The notes below the pieces were generated by a model. The model saw nothing but the letters and a program-made list of their open reading frames with translations, searched no databases and was not told where the DNA came from. The position numbers were made by a program, and so were the translations under genes. DNA of 64,000 nucleotides, taken from assembly GCA_002368805.1 (NCBI GenBank), contig DFFH01000130.1, positions 894 through 64,893 on the forward strand, given 5' to 3'. The first letter of the stretch is position 1. The number at the start of each line of letters is the position of its first letter. This stretch comes from Mageeibacillus sp. UBA3781. Its GTDB lineage: Bacteria > Bacillota > Clostridia > Saccharofermentanales > Saccharofermentanaceae. This document shows positions 45,530 to 53,953 of the stretch, piece after piece.

Positions 45530-46972
45530 TTACTCTTCAGATTCCAGCGTATATACCGAGATCGGAATATCCTCCGGACGCTGCATTACCACACGGAAGT
45601 ACACTCTCTCATCGCACTTCACATTGACCTTGAGTCGGACAGAACCGGTCGTTTCCACATTTGCCATATCCACATATGCAGACAGATCAGATGCCGTAAG
45701 GTTCTCGACAACGTTCTTACGTCCGACGATACGTACGGTGACATTCTGAATCGGATACTGTGAAGACAGATTCTTCTCTGTCATCACGTCAGAATTCTCG
45801 TATTGAAGTTGAAGCGTAAATGTCTTCTCTGTGACCGGGTTGGTCGTAACCTGAATATACATCCACAGCATAAGCGAGAAAACAAACGAGATCAGAAGCA
45901 GAAGCGGACTTGCCGAGCGCTTTTTCTTCTTCGCCTTATTCATCTTTCTTGCAACAGACGGGACGGTCTCATCATCACGTTCATCATCCGAGGCATCTCT
46001 GGATGATGCCGCAACAGAAAACGCAGTGACCGGTTCTGCGGCAGAAGCTGCGACAGCCACATTCTTCTTCCCGTTTTTCTTATTATGTTTCTTGCTTCTG
46101 ATCGCATGCTTGTTTGTAGATACCGAAGTAATACCGAGAAGATAGAACAGATTCTTTCTGAGGTCCTGGCCGTCTTTCATCTCGTAAAGGGTCCCATCAA
46201 CGGCAACAGAGATCGTTCCTCTTTCCTCCGATACAACAACTGCGATCGTATCACCGATCTCACTGGCGCCGACCGCCGCTCTGTGTCTGGTTCCGTAACG
46301 CTCGATCATATGAAGTGTCTCGGACAGCGGAACATGGCATCTTGCAGCGATGATCCTTCCGTCACGGATCAAAAGGGCACCATCATGCATCGGAGAACCT
46401 TTATAAAATATCGACTGAAGCATCGAATTCGTAACGGAGGAATCAAGTCGTACCACATTCTCCTGCTTAAGAAGCTCAGACAGCTTTGTCGATCTTTCGA
46501 GGAGCATGATCGCTCCTGTATAGGTCTTGCTCATTTCCGTACAAGCCTTGACGATCTCATCGACCATCGTCACATATTTCAGCTGCTCATCGGAATCGTC
46601 ATTCAGGATCACATTCGAAAATGACGAGAAAGATTTAAGACCTACAGTCTCCAGCGCATGACGGAGTTCCGGCTGGAAGATAACAACAAACAGGATCGCT
46701 ATGATATAAAGGAGTTTGTTAAAGATATATCCGACCATCTCCAGTCCGAGGAAGCTGCATACCAGAACAAATGCCAGTATAAGAAGTACACCTTTCAGCA
46801 GCTGCCATGCACGGGTATCACGGATAATACGGAGAATATTGTAAAGAACGAATGTGACCAGAAGAATATCGATGACGTAACGGACAAGATCCAGCGGTCC
46901 GCCAAAGAACATGTAACCGCTGTCCAGACTGGAAAAGACTTCACGGATAAAATCTGTGAAATTCTCGAACAT
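45530..46972 (-). CDS. cdaA: diadenylate cyclase CdaA fused to a YbbR (CdaR-type) domain
   Basis: Makes the second messenger c-di-AMP from two ATP. The 480-residue protein has three N-terminal membrane helices (about 25-100), a cytosolic DAC domain (about 105-270) with DGA in SPMHDGALLI (Asp197-Ala199) and RHR in GTRHRAAVGAS (229-231), a Lys/Ala/Asp-rich linker (about 285-350), a fourth membrane helix (about 355-377, LLLLISFVFSLMLWMYI) and one extracytoplasmic YbbR-type domain (TTNPVTEKTF, LSAYVDMAN, GSVRLKVNVK). In B. subtilis CdaA (273 residues) and its regulator CdaR are separate genes; here they form one frame. ATG 46972 has GGAGG 9 bp upstream. Monocistronic; glmM is not adjacent. Confidence 0.93.
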   Translation of the reverse strand: MFENFTDFIREVFSSLDSGYMFFGGPLDLVRYVIDILLVTFVLYNILRIIRDTRAWQLLKGVLLILAFVLVCSFLGLEMVGYIFNKLLYIIAILFVVIFQPELRHALETVGLKSFSSFSNVILNDDSDEQLKYVTMVDEIVKACTEMSKTYTGAIMLLERSTKLSELLKQENVVRLDSSVTNSMLQSIFYKGSPMHDGALLIRDGRIIAARCHVPLSETLHMIERYGTRHRAAVGASEIGDTIAVVVSEERGTISVAVDGTLYEMKDGQDLRKNLFYLLGITSVSTNKHAIRSKKHNKKNGKKNVAVAASAAEPVTAFSVAASSRDASDDERDDETVPSVARKMNKAKKKKRSASPLLLLISFVFSLMLWMYIQVTTNPVTEKTFTLQLQYENSDVMTEKNLSSQYPIQNVTVRIVGRKNVVENLTASDLSAYVDMANVETTGSVRLKVNVKCDERVYFRVVMQRPEDIPISVYTLESEE

Positions 46973-47001
46973 GACGCATCCCCTCCTGATCAATTCTATT
47001 T

Positions 47002-47010
47002 ATTATAGCA
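47002..47010 (-). promoter_or_regulatory. extended -10 promoter of cdaA
   Basis: TGC-TATAAT on the minus strand (TATAAT at 47002-47007), about 30 bp before the cdaA start. The -35 is poor, as is common with extended -10 elements. Confidence 0.55.
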
Positions 47011-47061
47011 CATTCATCTCAGATATGGCGAGACACATAAGAAACAGAAAATCAGGGAGTA

Positions 47062-47733
47062 TCACACTTCTCCGATATCTTTTTTCAGGGACGGCATATC
47101 GGCGATACCGATCGTTCTTGCTGATATAGAGATCCTTCCCTCCGCTTCCATCAGCGAAAGTTCTCTGGAGAAACTCGGTCTCGGGATCGCCAGAAGCTTG
47201 GATATCACTTCTTTTGACACAGGAAGGACAACACGATCTCCTCCCTGTTCTTCCGCCAGCGTCAGCAAATAGTATGCGATCTTCTGACGTACGGTCTTCT
47301 GCGAAAGGATCGTGATCATCTGCTTAAGCGAACGGAATCTTTTCGCGATGACCTGATGGAAATTTTCTCTTATTTCAGGGAAAGACTCCATAAGACAAAA
47401 GAGCTGTTCTGTCGGGACACAGAAGATCTCCACTTCTGAAACGGCTTCCAGCGCAGATGCATACTTATTTTCTTCGGAGTACAGAAGTTCCTCTCCGAAG
47501 CAATCCCCGGGATGCAAAAGACAGATAGTAGAGTAATCTCCTGCCGGAGTATATTTCTGTTCCGCAGCAGATCCGGCCATCAGGAGAAAAAGTCCCTTGC
47601 ACTCATCTCCTTCCGAAACGATAAGATCACCACGGTGCCACTTACGGAGCCGGCCGGCTGATTTCAGTGCATTTTCCGCTTCTTCACCGAGACCGGAAAA
47701 CAGAAGAGGTATCATACTATCTTCATTTTTCAT
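47062..47733 (-). CDS. Crp/Fnr family transcriptional regulator
   Basis: A 223-residue regulator with an N-terminal cyclic-nucleotide-binding-type beta-barrel (about 10-125: HRGDLIVSEGDECKGLFLLMAG, LHPGDCFGEELLYSEENKYASALEA) and a C-terminal winged helix (about 145-215: VRQKIAYYLLTLAEE, SKEVISKLLAIPRPSFSRELSLMEAEG). No Fnr-type cysteine cluster is seen. It overlaps nagA by 11 bp. ATG 47733 is preferred; a TTG two codons upstream is possible. It may control amino-sugar use, by association only. Confidence 0.87.
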   Translation of the reverse strand: MKNEDSMIPLLFSGLGEEAENALKSAGRLRKWHRGDLIVSEGDECKGLFLLMAGSAAEQKYTPAGDYSTICLLHPGDCFGEELLYSEENKYASALEAVSEVEIFCVPTEQLFCLMESFPEIRENFHQVIAKRFRSLKQMITILSQKTVRQKIAYYLLTLAEEQGGDRVVLPVSKEVISKLLAIPRPSFSRELSLMEAEGRISISARTIGIADMPSLKKDIGEV

Positions 47734-48874
47734 ATACAAGATTTCCCTTCACAAAGACTTTTTGCACATTGTATTCATTATCGAGCGCAACCAGATCCGC
47801 GTATTTTCCAATCTCGATCGAACCAGTCTCATGATCGATATTAAGCACTCTCGCCGGATTCAGAGTACATGCTCGAAGTGCAGTTCCAAACGGGATCTTA
47901 AGATCCAGGAGATTTCTGAACTCCGCATAAATGTCGGTGGTGGATCCGGCAAGTCTCCCGCCTCCGAAGTCCGTCCTGCCATTTTTCACACGGACCATCG
48001 TACCGCCCAGATCATACTCTCCGTCAGGCATCCCGGCGGCACGCATCGCATCCGACACAACGACCGCTCTTTTGTCCCCCAGGACAGCAAAAGCGATCTT
48101 CAGAACCGCCGGATGGACATGAAGTCCATCACATATCAGTTCACAGGTCACAGAAGGATCTTCAAGAAGGGCGCCTACACAGCCCGGCGCGTGATGGGAC
48201 AGCGGCTCCATCGCATTAAAAAGATGCGTCCCGTGCGAAAGTCCGAGATCGATCGCCTGTCTGCAAACGTCATAAGATGCAGCAGTATGTGCCGCCGATA
48301 AGACGTATTTTTCTTTCATTTCCGATATAAAAGCACTTGCACCTTCAAGTTCCGGTGCTATATCGATGATCGAGATAAGATCTTCAGGAAGATCTTTAAG
48401 GATCTCTTTTATAAACTCGCAAGAAGGATCCTGCGCAAACTCCGTATTCTGTACTCCGCATTTCTGTTTGGATAAAAACGGTCCCTCGAGACGAACACCC
48501 AGCATCCTTGCGCCCGGAGGCGCTTCTTTTCGGAAAGCATCGGCAGCATGAAGCGCACCGGTCAGTTTTTCCTTCGGGATCATCATAGTCGTCGGGCAAA
48601 AAGATGTCACACCTTTTTCTGCCAGATATAAGGAGATCTTTTTAAGGCCTTCCACCTCGCCATCAGAGGTATCCGCTCCGAGCGCACCATGGATATGCAG
48701 GTCGATAAAACCGGGGATCAGTATCATCCCCGAAAGGTCAAGATCCTCATCTGAGGAAGATTCGGAAACACTACTCTCATGGACAGATACTATCCTGCCT
48801 TCTTCTATGATCAACGTCCTGTTCTTCTGAAGTGAAAAGGATGGATCCACAATATCCGCATGAGTCAGCCGCAT
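47723..48874 (-). CDS. nagA: N-acetylglucosamine-6-phosphate deacetylase
   Basis: Removes acetate from GlcNAc-6-phosphate in amino-sugar catabolism and wall recycling. The 383-residue protein has the amidohydrolase motifs PGFIDLHIHGALG, GVRLEGPFLS, SAAHTAAS, HGTHLFNAMEPLSHH, DGLHVHPAVL and VVSDAMRAAG (catalytic Asp). E. coli NagA is nearly the same length. I choose ATG 48874 (GGGAGG upstream); an in-frame ATG at 48922 overlaps the predicted -10 box and has no ribosome-binding site. nagB is not in the window. Confidence 0.93.
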   Translation of the reverse strand: MRLTHADIVDPSFSLQKNRTLIIEEGRIVSVHESSVSESSSDEDLDLSGMILIPGFIDLHIHGALGADTSDGEVEGLKKISLYLAEKGVTSFCPTTMMIPKEKLTGALHAADAFRKEAPPGARMLGVRLEGPFLSKQKCGVQNTEFAQDPSCEFIKEILKDLPEDLISIIDIAPELEGASAFISEMKEKYVLSAAHTAASYDVCRQAIDLGLSHGTHLFNAMEPLSHHAPGCVGALLEDPSVTCELICDGLHVHPAVLKIAFAVLGDKRAVVVSDAMRAAGMPDGEYDLGGTMVRVKNGRTDFGGGRLAGSTTDIYAEFRNLLDLKIPFGTALRACTLNPARVLNIDHETGSIEIGKYADLVALDNEYNVQKVFVKGNLVYEK

Positions 48875-48920
48875 ATGTATGTTTTTCCTCCCGATTGAGC
48901 CCTTTTTCCATCTGTTTTTC

Positions 48921-48950
48921 ATTTTACATCGAAAATATCTTTTACATCAA
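48921..48950 (-). promoter_or_regulatory. probable nagA promoter
   Basis: TTGATG (48945-48950), 18-bp spacer, TAAAAT (48921-48926) on the minus strand. The two boxes lie in a direct repeat GATGTAAAA. This supports the shorter nagA start. Confidence 0.5.
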
Positions 48951-49032
48951 CTGATCAAAAAGTGCCTTGCGCATCGCAAACATGGCATATTTCTTTACGA
49001 AAAGGGACATTTTTGGCTTTTTCGGAAAATCC

Positions 49033-49063
49033 TTGCCCCACAAAGAAAAAAAGGGACTATAAT
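49033..49063 (+). promoter_or_regulatory. possible ilvE promoter
   Basis: TATAAT at 49058-49063 is clear; TTGCCC at 49033-49038 would give a long 19-bp spacer. It lies about 40 bp before ilvE. No leader peptide or T-box is seen. Confidence 0.45.
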
Positions 49064-49102
49064 CAGAGTCAGAAAATTATATGTTGATATAGGAGGATAA
49101 TT

Positions 49103-50179
49103 ATGTTCCCAGAAATTTCGGTTACTAAGACAACCTCACCAAGACAGAAACCGCAGGCGGGTCAGCCGCTGCCTTTCGGACACATCTTCTCCGACCACAT
49201 GTTCGTCATGGACTATGTTGAAGGTCAGGGATGGATCAATCCGAGGATCGTTCCGTATGGTCCTTTTGAGATCGAGCCTTCTGCTATGGTATTCCACTAT
49301 GGTCAGGCAGTATTTGAAGGTCTTAAAGCTTATAAGTGCGAAGATGGTTCCATCAACCTGTTCCGTCCGGCTTGCAACTTCGAGCGTATGAATAACAGTA
49401 ACGACCGTCTCGTTATCCCGAAGGTCGATGTTGACTTCTGCGTACATGCTACAAAGAAGCTCGTCGAGCTCGACAAAGACTGGATCCCTTCCGGTAAGGG
49501 CGAGTCCATGTACATCCGTCCGTTCGTTATCGCTACTGACCCGTACCTCGGTGTACGTGCTTCCAACACATATAAGTTCTTCATCCTGCTCTCACCTTCC
49601 GGTGCTTACTATGCACATGGCATCAAGCCGGTAAAGATCTATGTTGAAGATAAGTACGTTCGTGCTGTACGTGGCGGTACAGGCTTTACAAAGTGCGCCG
49701 GTAACTACGGCTGCTCCCTGATCGCTCAGACCATCGCTCATGACTCCGGTTACGAGCAGGTACTCTGGCTAGACGGTGTTGAGCAGAAGTACATCGAGGA
49801 AGTCGGCGCTATGAACATCATGTTCATCATCGACAACAAGCTGGTTACTCCTTCTCTGGCAGCCGGTTCCATCCTGCCGGGTATCACAAGAAGATCCTGC
49901 ATCGAGATCGCAAAGGATATGGGTCTTGAGGTCGAGGAGAGAAAGATCTCTATCGACGAAGTCATCGAGGCTGGTAAGTCCGGCCGCATGCAGGAGTGCT
50001 TCGGCTGTGGTACAGCTGCTGTTGTTTCTCCTGTCGGCGAGCTCAAGTATGAGGATACCGTCATCAACATCAACAATGGCGAGATCGGTCCGATCACACA
50101 GAAGTTCTACGATACCATCACAGGTATCCAGAGCGGAAAAGTGGAAGACAAGTTCGGCTGGATCACTAAGGTCGACTAA
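49103..50179 (+). CDS. ilvE: branched-chain amino acid aminotransferase
   Basis: PLP enzyme (fold type IV) for the last step of Leu, Ile and Val synthesis and the first of their breakdown. The 358-residue protein has the longer BCAT-II layout: [65 protein letters not shown] (PLP-binding Lys in TKCAGNYG), [21 protein letters not shown] and [15 protein letters not shown]. Codon use is strongly biased to one set of codons, suggesting high expression. It is a single gene with its own terminator; ATG with GGAGG 7 bp upstream. Confidence 0.95.
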   Translation: MFPEISVTKTTSPRQKPQAGQPLPFGHIFSDHMFVMDYVEGQGWINPRIVPYGPFEIEPSAMVFHYGQAVFEGLKAYKCEDGSINLFRPACNFERMNNSNDRLVIPKVDVDFCVHATKKLVELDKDWIPSGKGESMYIRPFVIATDPYLGVRASNTYKFFILLSPSGAYYAHGIKPVKIYVEDKYVRAVRGGTGFTKCAGNYGCSLIAQTIAHDSGYEQVLWLDGVEQKYIEEVGAMNIMFIIDNKLVTPSLAAGSILPGITRRSCIEIAKDMGLEVEERKISIDEVIEAGKSGRMQECFGCGTAAVVSPVGELKYEDTVININNGEIGPITQKFYDTITGIQSGKVEDKFGWITKVD

Positions 50180-50216
50180 GGCTTCTCCTCTTCCGGAAAA
50201 GAATATAAAAACACAA

Positions 50217-50257
50217 AACCTGCTAACAAAAATCAATAGTTTGTTGGCAGGTTTTTT
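50217..50257 (+). terminator. rho-independent terminator after ilvE
   Basis: AACCTGCTAACAAA pairs with TTTGTTGGCAGGTT (50217-50230 with 50240-50253, one G-U), followed by TTTT. It lies 37 bp after the ilvE stop. Confidence 0.9.
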
Positions 50258-50287
50258 ATGCGGAATATCGGCATTTCAGTTATATAC

Positions 50288-50316
50288 AAAAATAACCATC
50301 TGATCAAATCAGATGG
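50288..50316 (-). terminator. probable terminator after the RDD gene
   Basis: CCATCTGAT-TTG-ATCAGATGG is a perfect 9-bp stem (50296-50316), followed on the minus strand by TTATTTTTG. It lies 128 bp after the RDD gene stop; the bases 50317-50444 in between show nothing else. Confidence 0.65.
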
Positions 50317-50444
50317 CCATTCTTGTAGTTACAAAATCCGGATAATCTTTCCGTCTTTCTGTGAAGATAATACCATGTATTTGACAAAATAACAAGTGCA
50401 AAAAACCACTTCACAGAATTGTAAAATAGATTCAATATTCCTGA

Positions 50445-51014
50445 TCAGAACTTGAAGATTTTAAAATCGGAAAGACCGAGTTTGATGTTCAATCCAAGCA
50501 CGTCGTGATGGTTAACAATAAAGAACACCAGAAGCGCAATTGAAACAAGAACTATAAGCACACCGACAAAGCGCGGCATTCTTGTCGTATTAGTAACATT
50601 CGTTTTTGCGATACGATCGTGATAGGTCTGTGAATCGATATTAGAAGAGCCGGAGAGATAGGAAAAAATAGCCGGAACAACTGTAAACAGGCAGATCACT
50701 TTAAAGAAACTGCGCAGGATGCAGTAGATCATCGAGTTTCCTCTATGGAAGTCAACATCACAGTTCATTGCGAGTTTGCCGGGTGTCGTCGCAAAGATCC
50801 TTACAAGAAGCACATCCAGTACAAAGTATGTAATGACCATAATAATAAGAAGTTTTACAAGCTGATCTCTTGAAAGCACTGCTTCCTCAACTTCACTATC
50901 GATTTCCGAGAAAGAAAATGTCAGCATCGCGATTCCGCTGGCAAGGCCTAAAAAAGTTAAAAGATCCAAAATTACCGCAAAGAAACGGTCTATCATTGAA
51001 GCATTGGTATTCAT
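50445..51014 (-). CDS. RDD family membrane protein
   Basis: A 189-residue membrane protein of the RDD family: first helix with RFFAVILDLLTFLGLASG, second helix (about 52-72), the conserved loop TPGKLAMNCDVDF after it, a third helix region (CILRSFFKVICLFTVVPAIFSYL), the YHDRIAKTNV motif, and a final helix (about 149-167). The function of the family is poorly known; some members take part in ion exchange or small-molecule transport. ATG is preceded by AAGGGGGGG. Single gene with a good promoter. Confidence 0.82.
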   Translation of the reverse strand: MNTNASMIDRFFAVILDLLTFLGLASGIAMLTFSFSEIDSEVEEAVLSRDQLVKLLIIMVITYFVLDVLLVRIFATTPGKLAMNCDVDFHRGNSMIYCILRSFFKVICLFTVVPAIFSYLSGSSNIDSQTYHDRIAKTNVTNTTRMPRFVGVLIVLVSIALLVFFIVNHHDVLGLNIKLGLSDFKIFKF

Positions 51015-51041
51015 AATCTACCCCCCCTTGTTTCTTAACTC

Positions 51042-51070
51042 AATATAGCACTCCCCCAAAAACGCGTCAA
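51042..51070 (-). promoter_or_regulatory. promoter of the RDD gene
   Basis: TTGACG (51065-51070), 17-bp spacer, TATATT (51042-51047) on the minus strand, close to consensus. The -35 overlaps the stop codon of the upstream gene at 51067. Confidence 0.75.
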
Positions 51071-51519
51071 TTCGACGAGGTGCCGTAATAGAAAAAACAC
51101 TTTAGAATATCACCGGACTCCCAGCGGAAATTGATGGACTGGAACTGTCCGGGACGAAGCGGAGTATATTTCTGTTCATCATTACAATGTGTCACGGAAA
51201 CAAACTCCGGATCCTCAGGAATATTCTCTTTTGAGAAGAATCCGAGAAGTTCTTTATCATTTAAGGAAAACTGGGCATTCGTGCAGTTCTCGGGTACGAG
51301 TATGTCCATACGGAAACGCGCCGGCTTATCCATAAGAAACAGAAATCCCAGTACCGCTCTGTCTTCTTTCGGATAGCTCACCCGCTGGCTGACGGTGATC
51401 TCACTTCCATCGAGGGTAAAGTGATACTCCTTATCTTCCAGTTCACTGACGGCGATCCCCGTAAAAAGATCGCCTTTTATCACCTGTTCATTTTCTCCGC
51501 TATTCATACTTATGCTCAC
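51067..51519 (-). CDS. small protein of unknown function, translationally coupled to the M28-like gene
   Basis: A 150-residue protein with no signal peptide or membrane helix; predicted mostly beta (ITVSQRVSYPKEDRAVLGFLF, ARFRMDILVPENCTNAQFSL, FQSINFRWESGDILKCFFYYG). The strand pattern is reminiscent of carbohydrate-binding beta-sandwich domains, such as the ancillary domain of GH127-like proteins, but that is only an impression. I do not recognise the family. Start GTG at 51519, overlapping the M28-like stop (GTGA). Last gene of the DHQS-like / M28-like unit. Confidence 0.65.
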   Translation of the reverse strand: MSISMNSGENEQVIKGDLFTGIAVSELEDKEYHFTLDGSEITVSQRVSYPKEDRAVLGFLFLMDKPARFRMDILVPENCTNAQFSLNDKELLGFFSKENIPEDPEFVSVTHCNDEQKYTPLRPGQFQSINFRWESGDILKCFFYYGTSSN

Positions 51520-52757
51520 TGATCCTTTCCCGATTTTTCACTGGTATCGGAAGATTCATTCTTATCATCTTTCTTCTTCGGGACGACGGTCGGTTCCAGC
51601 CGTTCTCCGGCCTTGTAACGGGAGATCGGAACACAGTCCTTCGAGCCTTTCTCGACCGCTTTCACGATGATAAATGCTACGACATTGATCCTTGTCTGGA
51701 GTCTGTCTTCCTCGATCGCTTCTTTCAGAAGTTCGGAAGAATCCAGCGGCGTATCCCTGACTGCTCCGTTATATTCCTGAAGCGAGAGGTTTTTCGTCTC
51801 TTTCATATCGGAAAGCTTCGTAAAGTTATAGTCAGAGGATTCGAAGAAAACGACCGGTATAGACTGGCTGTCAAAAATGGAATAATCCGATCTTACTCTG
51901 GTAACTTCACGGTACTCGTCATTAATGAGATCTCCGTTCACATCAAAGTTCAGAAGGGACATGTTGTAATACAGATCCGTGCCTGTCTGAGAGTACAGAC
52001 TGTTTTCATATGCCACATCATATGCTTCGTAGAGTTTTCTTCGGAACGAGTATTTATTTCCCTCCACCAGTGAAGAATGACCGGCATGCGCATAGAGCTT
52101 GTCTCCCGCATAGATACTCTCTATGCAGTACATACACTCGATGCTCTTCTTCTCGTCTTCCGATAAGGAACTCAAGAATACACTTGCGCCGCGGTAATTA
52201 GATGATGACGCGCCAAAAGCAACAATAATGACGTCATAGGCATACTTGTGGCCAAACATCTGCTTGGCGGCTGTGATCAGGGCTCCGACTCCGCATGCGT
52301 TGTTCTGTATTCCATCATAATTCGGATAAGATTCTCTCTGTTCATAGGAAATCGGAGCATCATAATGTGCCCCGATCACGACGGTCTTATGCACCTCATC
52401 ATACTCGCCGAAGGAGTCACGCTGCATAAAGCCTTCTCCGGGGATCCGCACAATATAATTACAGGAGACCTGCTGCTTTTCTCCGCCCTGGACCACCTGA
52501 CTTTCGACCTCATAGCCGATATCTTCAAGTTCTTTTTTGATCATCAAACCGGCGCCCTGCTCTCCCGCGGAAAAAGCACTTCTATAAGGAAATGTCTTCG
52601 CAAGTTTCAAAGCAAAATCCGCGCCGTAAGGACCAAACGCGGCCGGCTTGACCTTTTCTTTCTTCTTGCCGCAGGAACTAAGGGATACCATCATCGTGAC
52701 GCACAAAAGTGCGGAAATGATCCTCTGTCCGGCTTTATGTGTTCTTTTTTCTTTCAT
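51516..52757 (-). CDS. M28 peptidase-fold lipoprotein with replaced metal-site residues
   Basis: A 413-residue exported lipoprotein: signal peptide with lipobox SLSSC (Cys29), an M28 aminopeptidase-like domain (about 45-370) and a charged Lys/Glu/Ser tail. The first metal motif VIGAHYDAP is kept. The bridging-Asp motif, normally DDNASG, reads QNNACG (Gln151-Asn152), and the catalytic Glu-Glu of FGAEE is Ser184-Ser185 (VAFGASSSNYRG). The fold-defining blocks around these positions are well conserved, so this is likely a binding or scaffold protein, not a peptidase. ATG has AGGAG 5 bp upstream. It follows the DHQS-like gene by 15 bp. Confidence 0.83.
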   Translation of the reverse strand: MKEKRTHKAGQRIISALLCVTMMVSLSSCGKKKEKVKPAAFGPYGADFALKLAKTFPYRSAFSAGEQGAGLMIKKELEDIGYEVESQVVQGGEKQQVSCNYIVRIPGEGFMQRDSFGEYDEVHKTVVIGAHYDAPISYEQRESYPNYDGIQNNACGVGALITAAKQMFGHKYAYDVIIVAFGASSSNYRGASVFLSSLSEDEKKSIECMYCIESIYAGDKLYAHAGHSSLVEGNKYSFRRKLYEAYDVAYENSLYSQTGTDLYYNMSLLNFDVNGDLINDEYREVTRVRSDYSIFDSQSIPVVFFESSDYNFTKLSDMKETKNLSLQEYNGAVRDTPLDSSELLKEAIEEDRLQTRINVVAFIIVKAVEKGSKDCVPISRYKAGERLEPTVVPKKKDDKNESSDTSEKSGKDQ

Positions 52758-52772
52758 CTGTACTCCTGTTAT

Positions 52773-53807
52773 TTACCTTCCGCCATCATCGCATATCACA
52801 TCGAGTTTTTCCGAGAAAAACAGCAGCGCTTCGGCCTGAGTCATTATCGTCTTATGTATGGTTCCGTTTCCGGAAGCACGGATCACAGGGATCTCATCCT
52901 TATAGGAAGCAAGTTCTTTCATGATCCGCCGCAGTAACGAATCCTTGGACACGCCTTCCAGTTTTCTCGGAAAACCCAACATATCATAGAGCCGGAAAAG
53001 CGGCTCGGAAGGATTCATGGAAGCAACGGCGAAAGCCAGCGCCTCTCCCTCCGAATAACGGAGAAAACGGAAATGCTGAAGGATCGCTTCTTTTATCTCT
53101 TTTCCAAATTCAAAAGCCATCGGCTCTATCTCGCGTATCCTGGCCTTGGCCAGATAGCATTCATCGATCGTGATGAACATATCCGACTTATTTACCAGCC
53201 TGTTCAGAAGCGTGATCTGATCAAGCATCGCATAACGGATGATCTGAGCATATCCGTTCTTCATGAAAGATTCCGGCACCGTCGAAAGGAAATCGACATC
53301 CATAATAACAGCGACCGGCTGGCACTTGACGCTGACACAGTCTTTATGGCTCATATAATTGAGATACGTCGTATCCGCTTCGGCAGATTCCAGCATGCCC
53401 ATCAGTGTCGTCGGAACAAGGCAGTATGTCAGGCCTCCGAGAAATGTCGAAGCTACAAATGCCGTAACATCCAGGATAGAGCCGCCGCCCCAGCCCACGA
53501 GAAGATCATCTCCGGAAAAGGAGATATCCATCAGACGCTCAAATACCTGCATCACAACATCGAAATTCTTGGAAGACTGTCTTCCATCGATGACGATCAC
53601 CGTCGGCTTGATGCCGCGGCTCTCCAGCTCGGAGATAAAAGTCGTGTGGTGAAGCCCGTTCACTTCTTTATCTGTTACGATCGCTACCTGAGGCGTCTTC
53701 TCGGAAGACATTTTACGCACCAGATCGATCAGGCAGGAATATGCCATATCCCGACCGCACTCGATCGGATATGTACACCGGCTCTCAACACGCTTTACCG
53801 TTGCCAT
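52773..53807 (-). CDS. 3-dehydroquinate synthase-like protein lacking active-site residues
   Basis: A 344-residue protein of the DHQ synthase superfamily. The NAD-binding motif is present (VGWGGGSILDVTAFVAST) with the following GGLTYCLVPTTLMGML. But the active-site VDSSVGGK segment reads ESAEADTT, the zinc-ligand Glu of GLAEVIKYG is Gln188 (GYAQIIRYA), and the two His motifs (GHxxxH/HGEAVA) are absent (SEGEALAFA). It should therefore not make dehydroquinate; it may be a regulatory or oligomer partner or bind NAD only. Divergent from gltX; start ATG with GGGAGG 7 bp upstream. Upstream gene of the M28-like unit. Confidence 0.78.
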   Translation of the reverse strand: MATVKRVESRCTYPIECGRDMAYSCLIDLVRKMSSEKTPQVAIVTDKEVNGLHHTTFISELESRGIKPTVIVIDGRQSSKNFDVVMQVFERLMDISFSGDDLLVGWGGGSILDVTAFVASTFLGGLTYCLVPTTLMGMLESAEADTTYLNYMSHKDCVSVKCQPVAVIMDVDFLSTVPESFMKNGYAQIIRYAMLDQITLLNRLVNKSDMFITIDECYLAKARIREIEPMAFEFGKEIKEAILQHFRFLRYSEGEALAFAVASMNPSEPLFRLYDMLGFPRKLEGVSKDSLLRRIMKELASYKDEIPVIRASGNGTIHKTIMTQAEALLFFSEKLDVICDDGGR

Positions 53808-53915
53808 GGCTATTCCTCCCTTTTGTTTTCCGTATTTATCCTAGATATGATAACACTTTTACGGATAACTTTGTATAAAAAAGTATAAGACAGGTGCTTT
53901 TGCCGAAGTATTATG

Positions 53916-53924
53916 TGATAAAAT
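53916..53924 (+). promoter_or_regulatory. possible extended -10 promoter of gltX
   Basis: TGA-TAAAAT (TAAAAT at 53919-53924), about 30 bp before gltX; the -35 is weak. Confidence 0.35.
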
Positions 53925-53953
53925 AGGTTGTTAATAATATCAGGAAGAGGTTA

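Noticed and set aside
51021..51027. Run of seven G (minus strand) next to the RDD gene as a phase-variation switch
   Set aside because: The tract is short and lies in the ribosome-binding site; nothing else supports switching.
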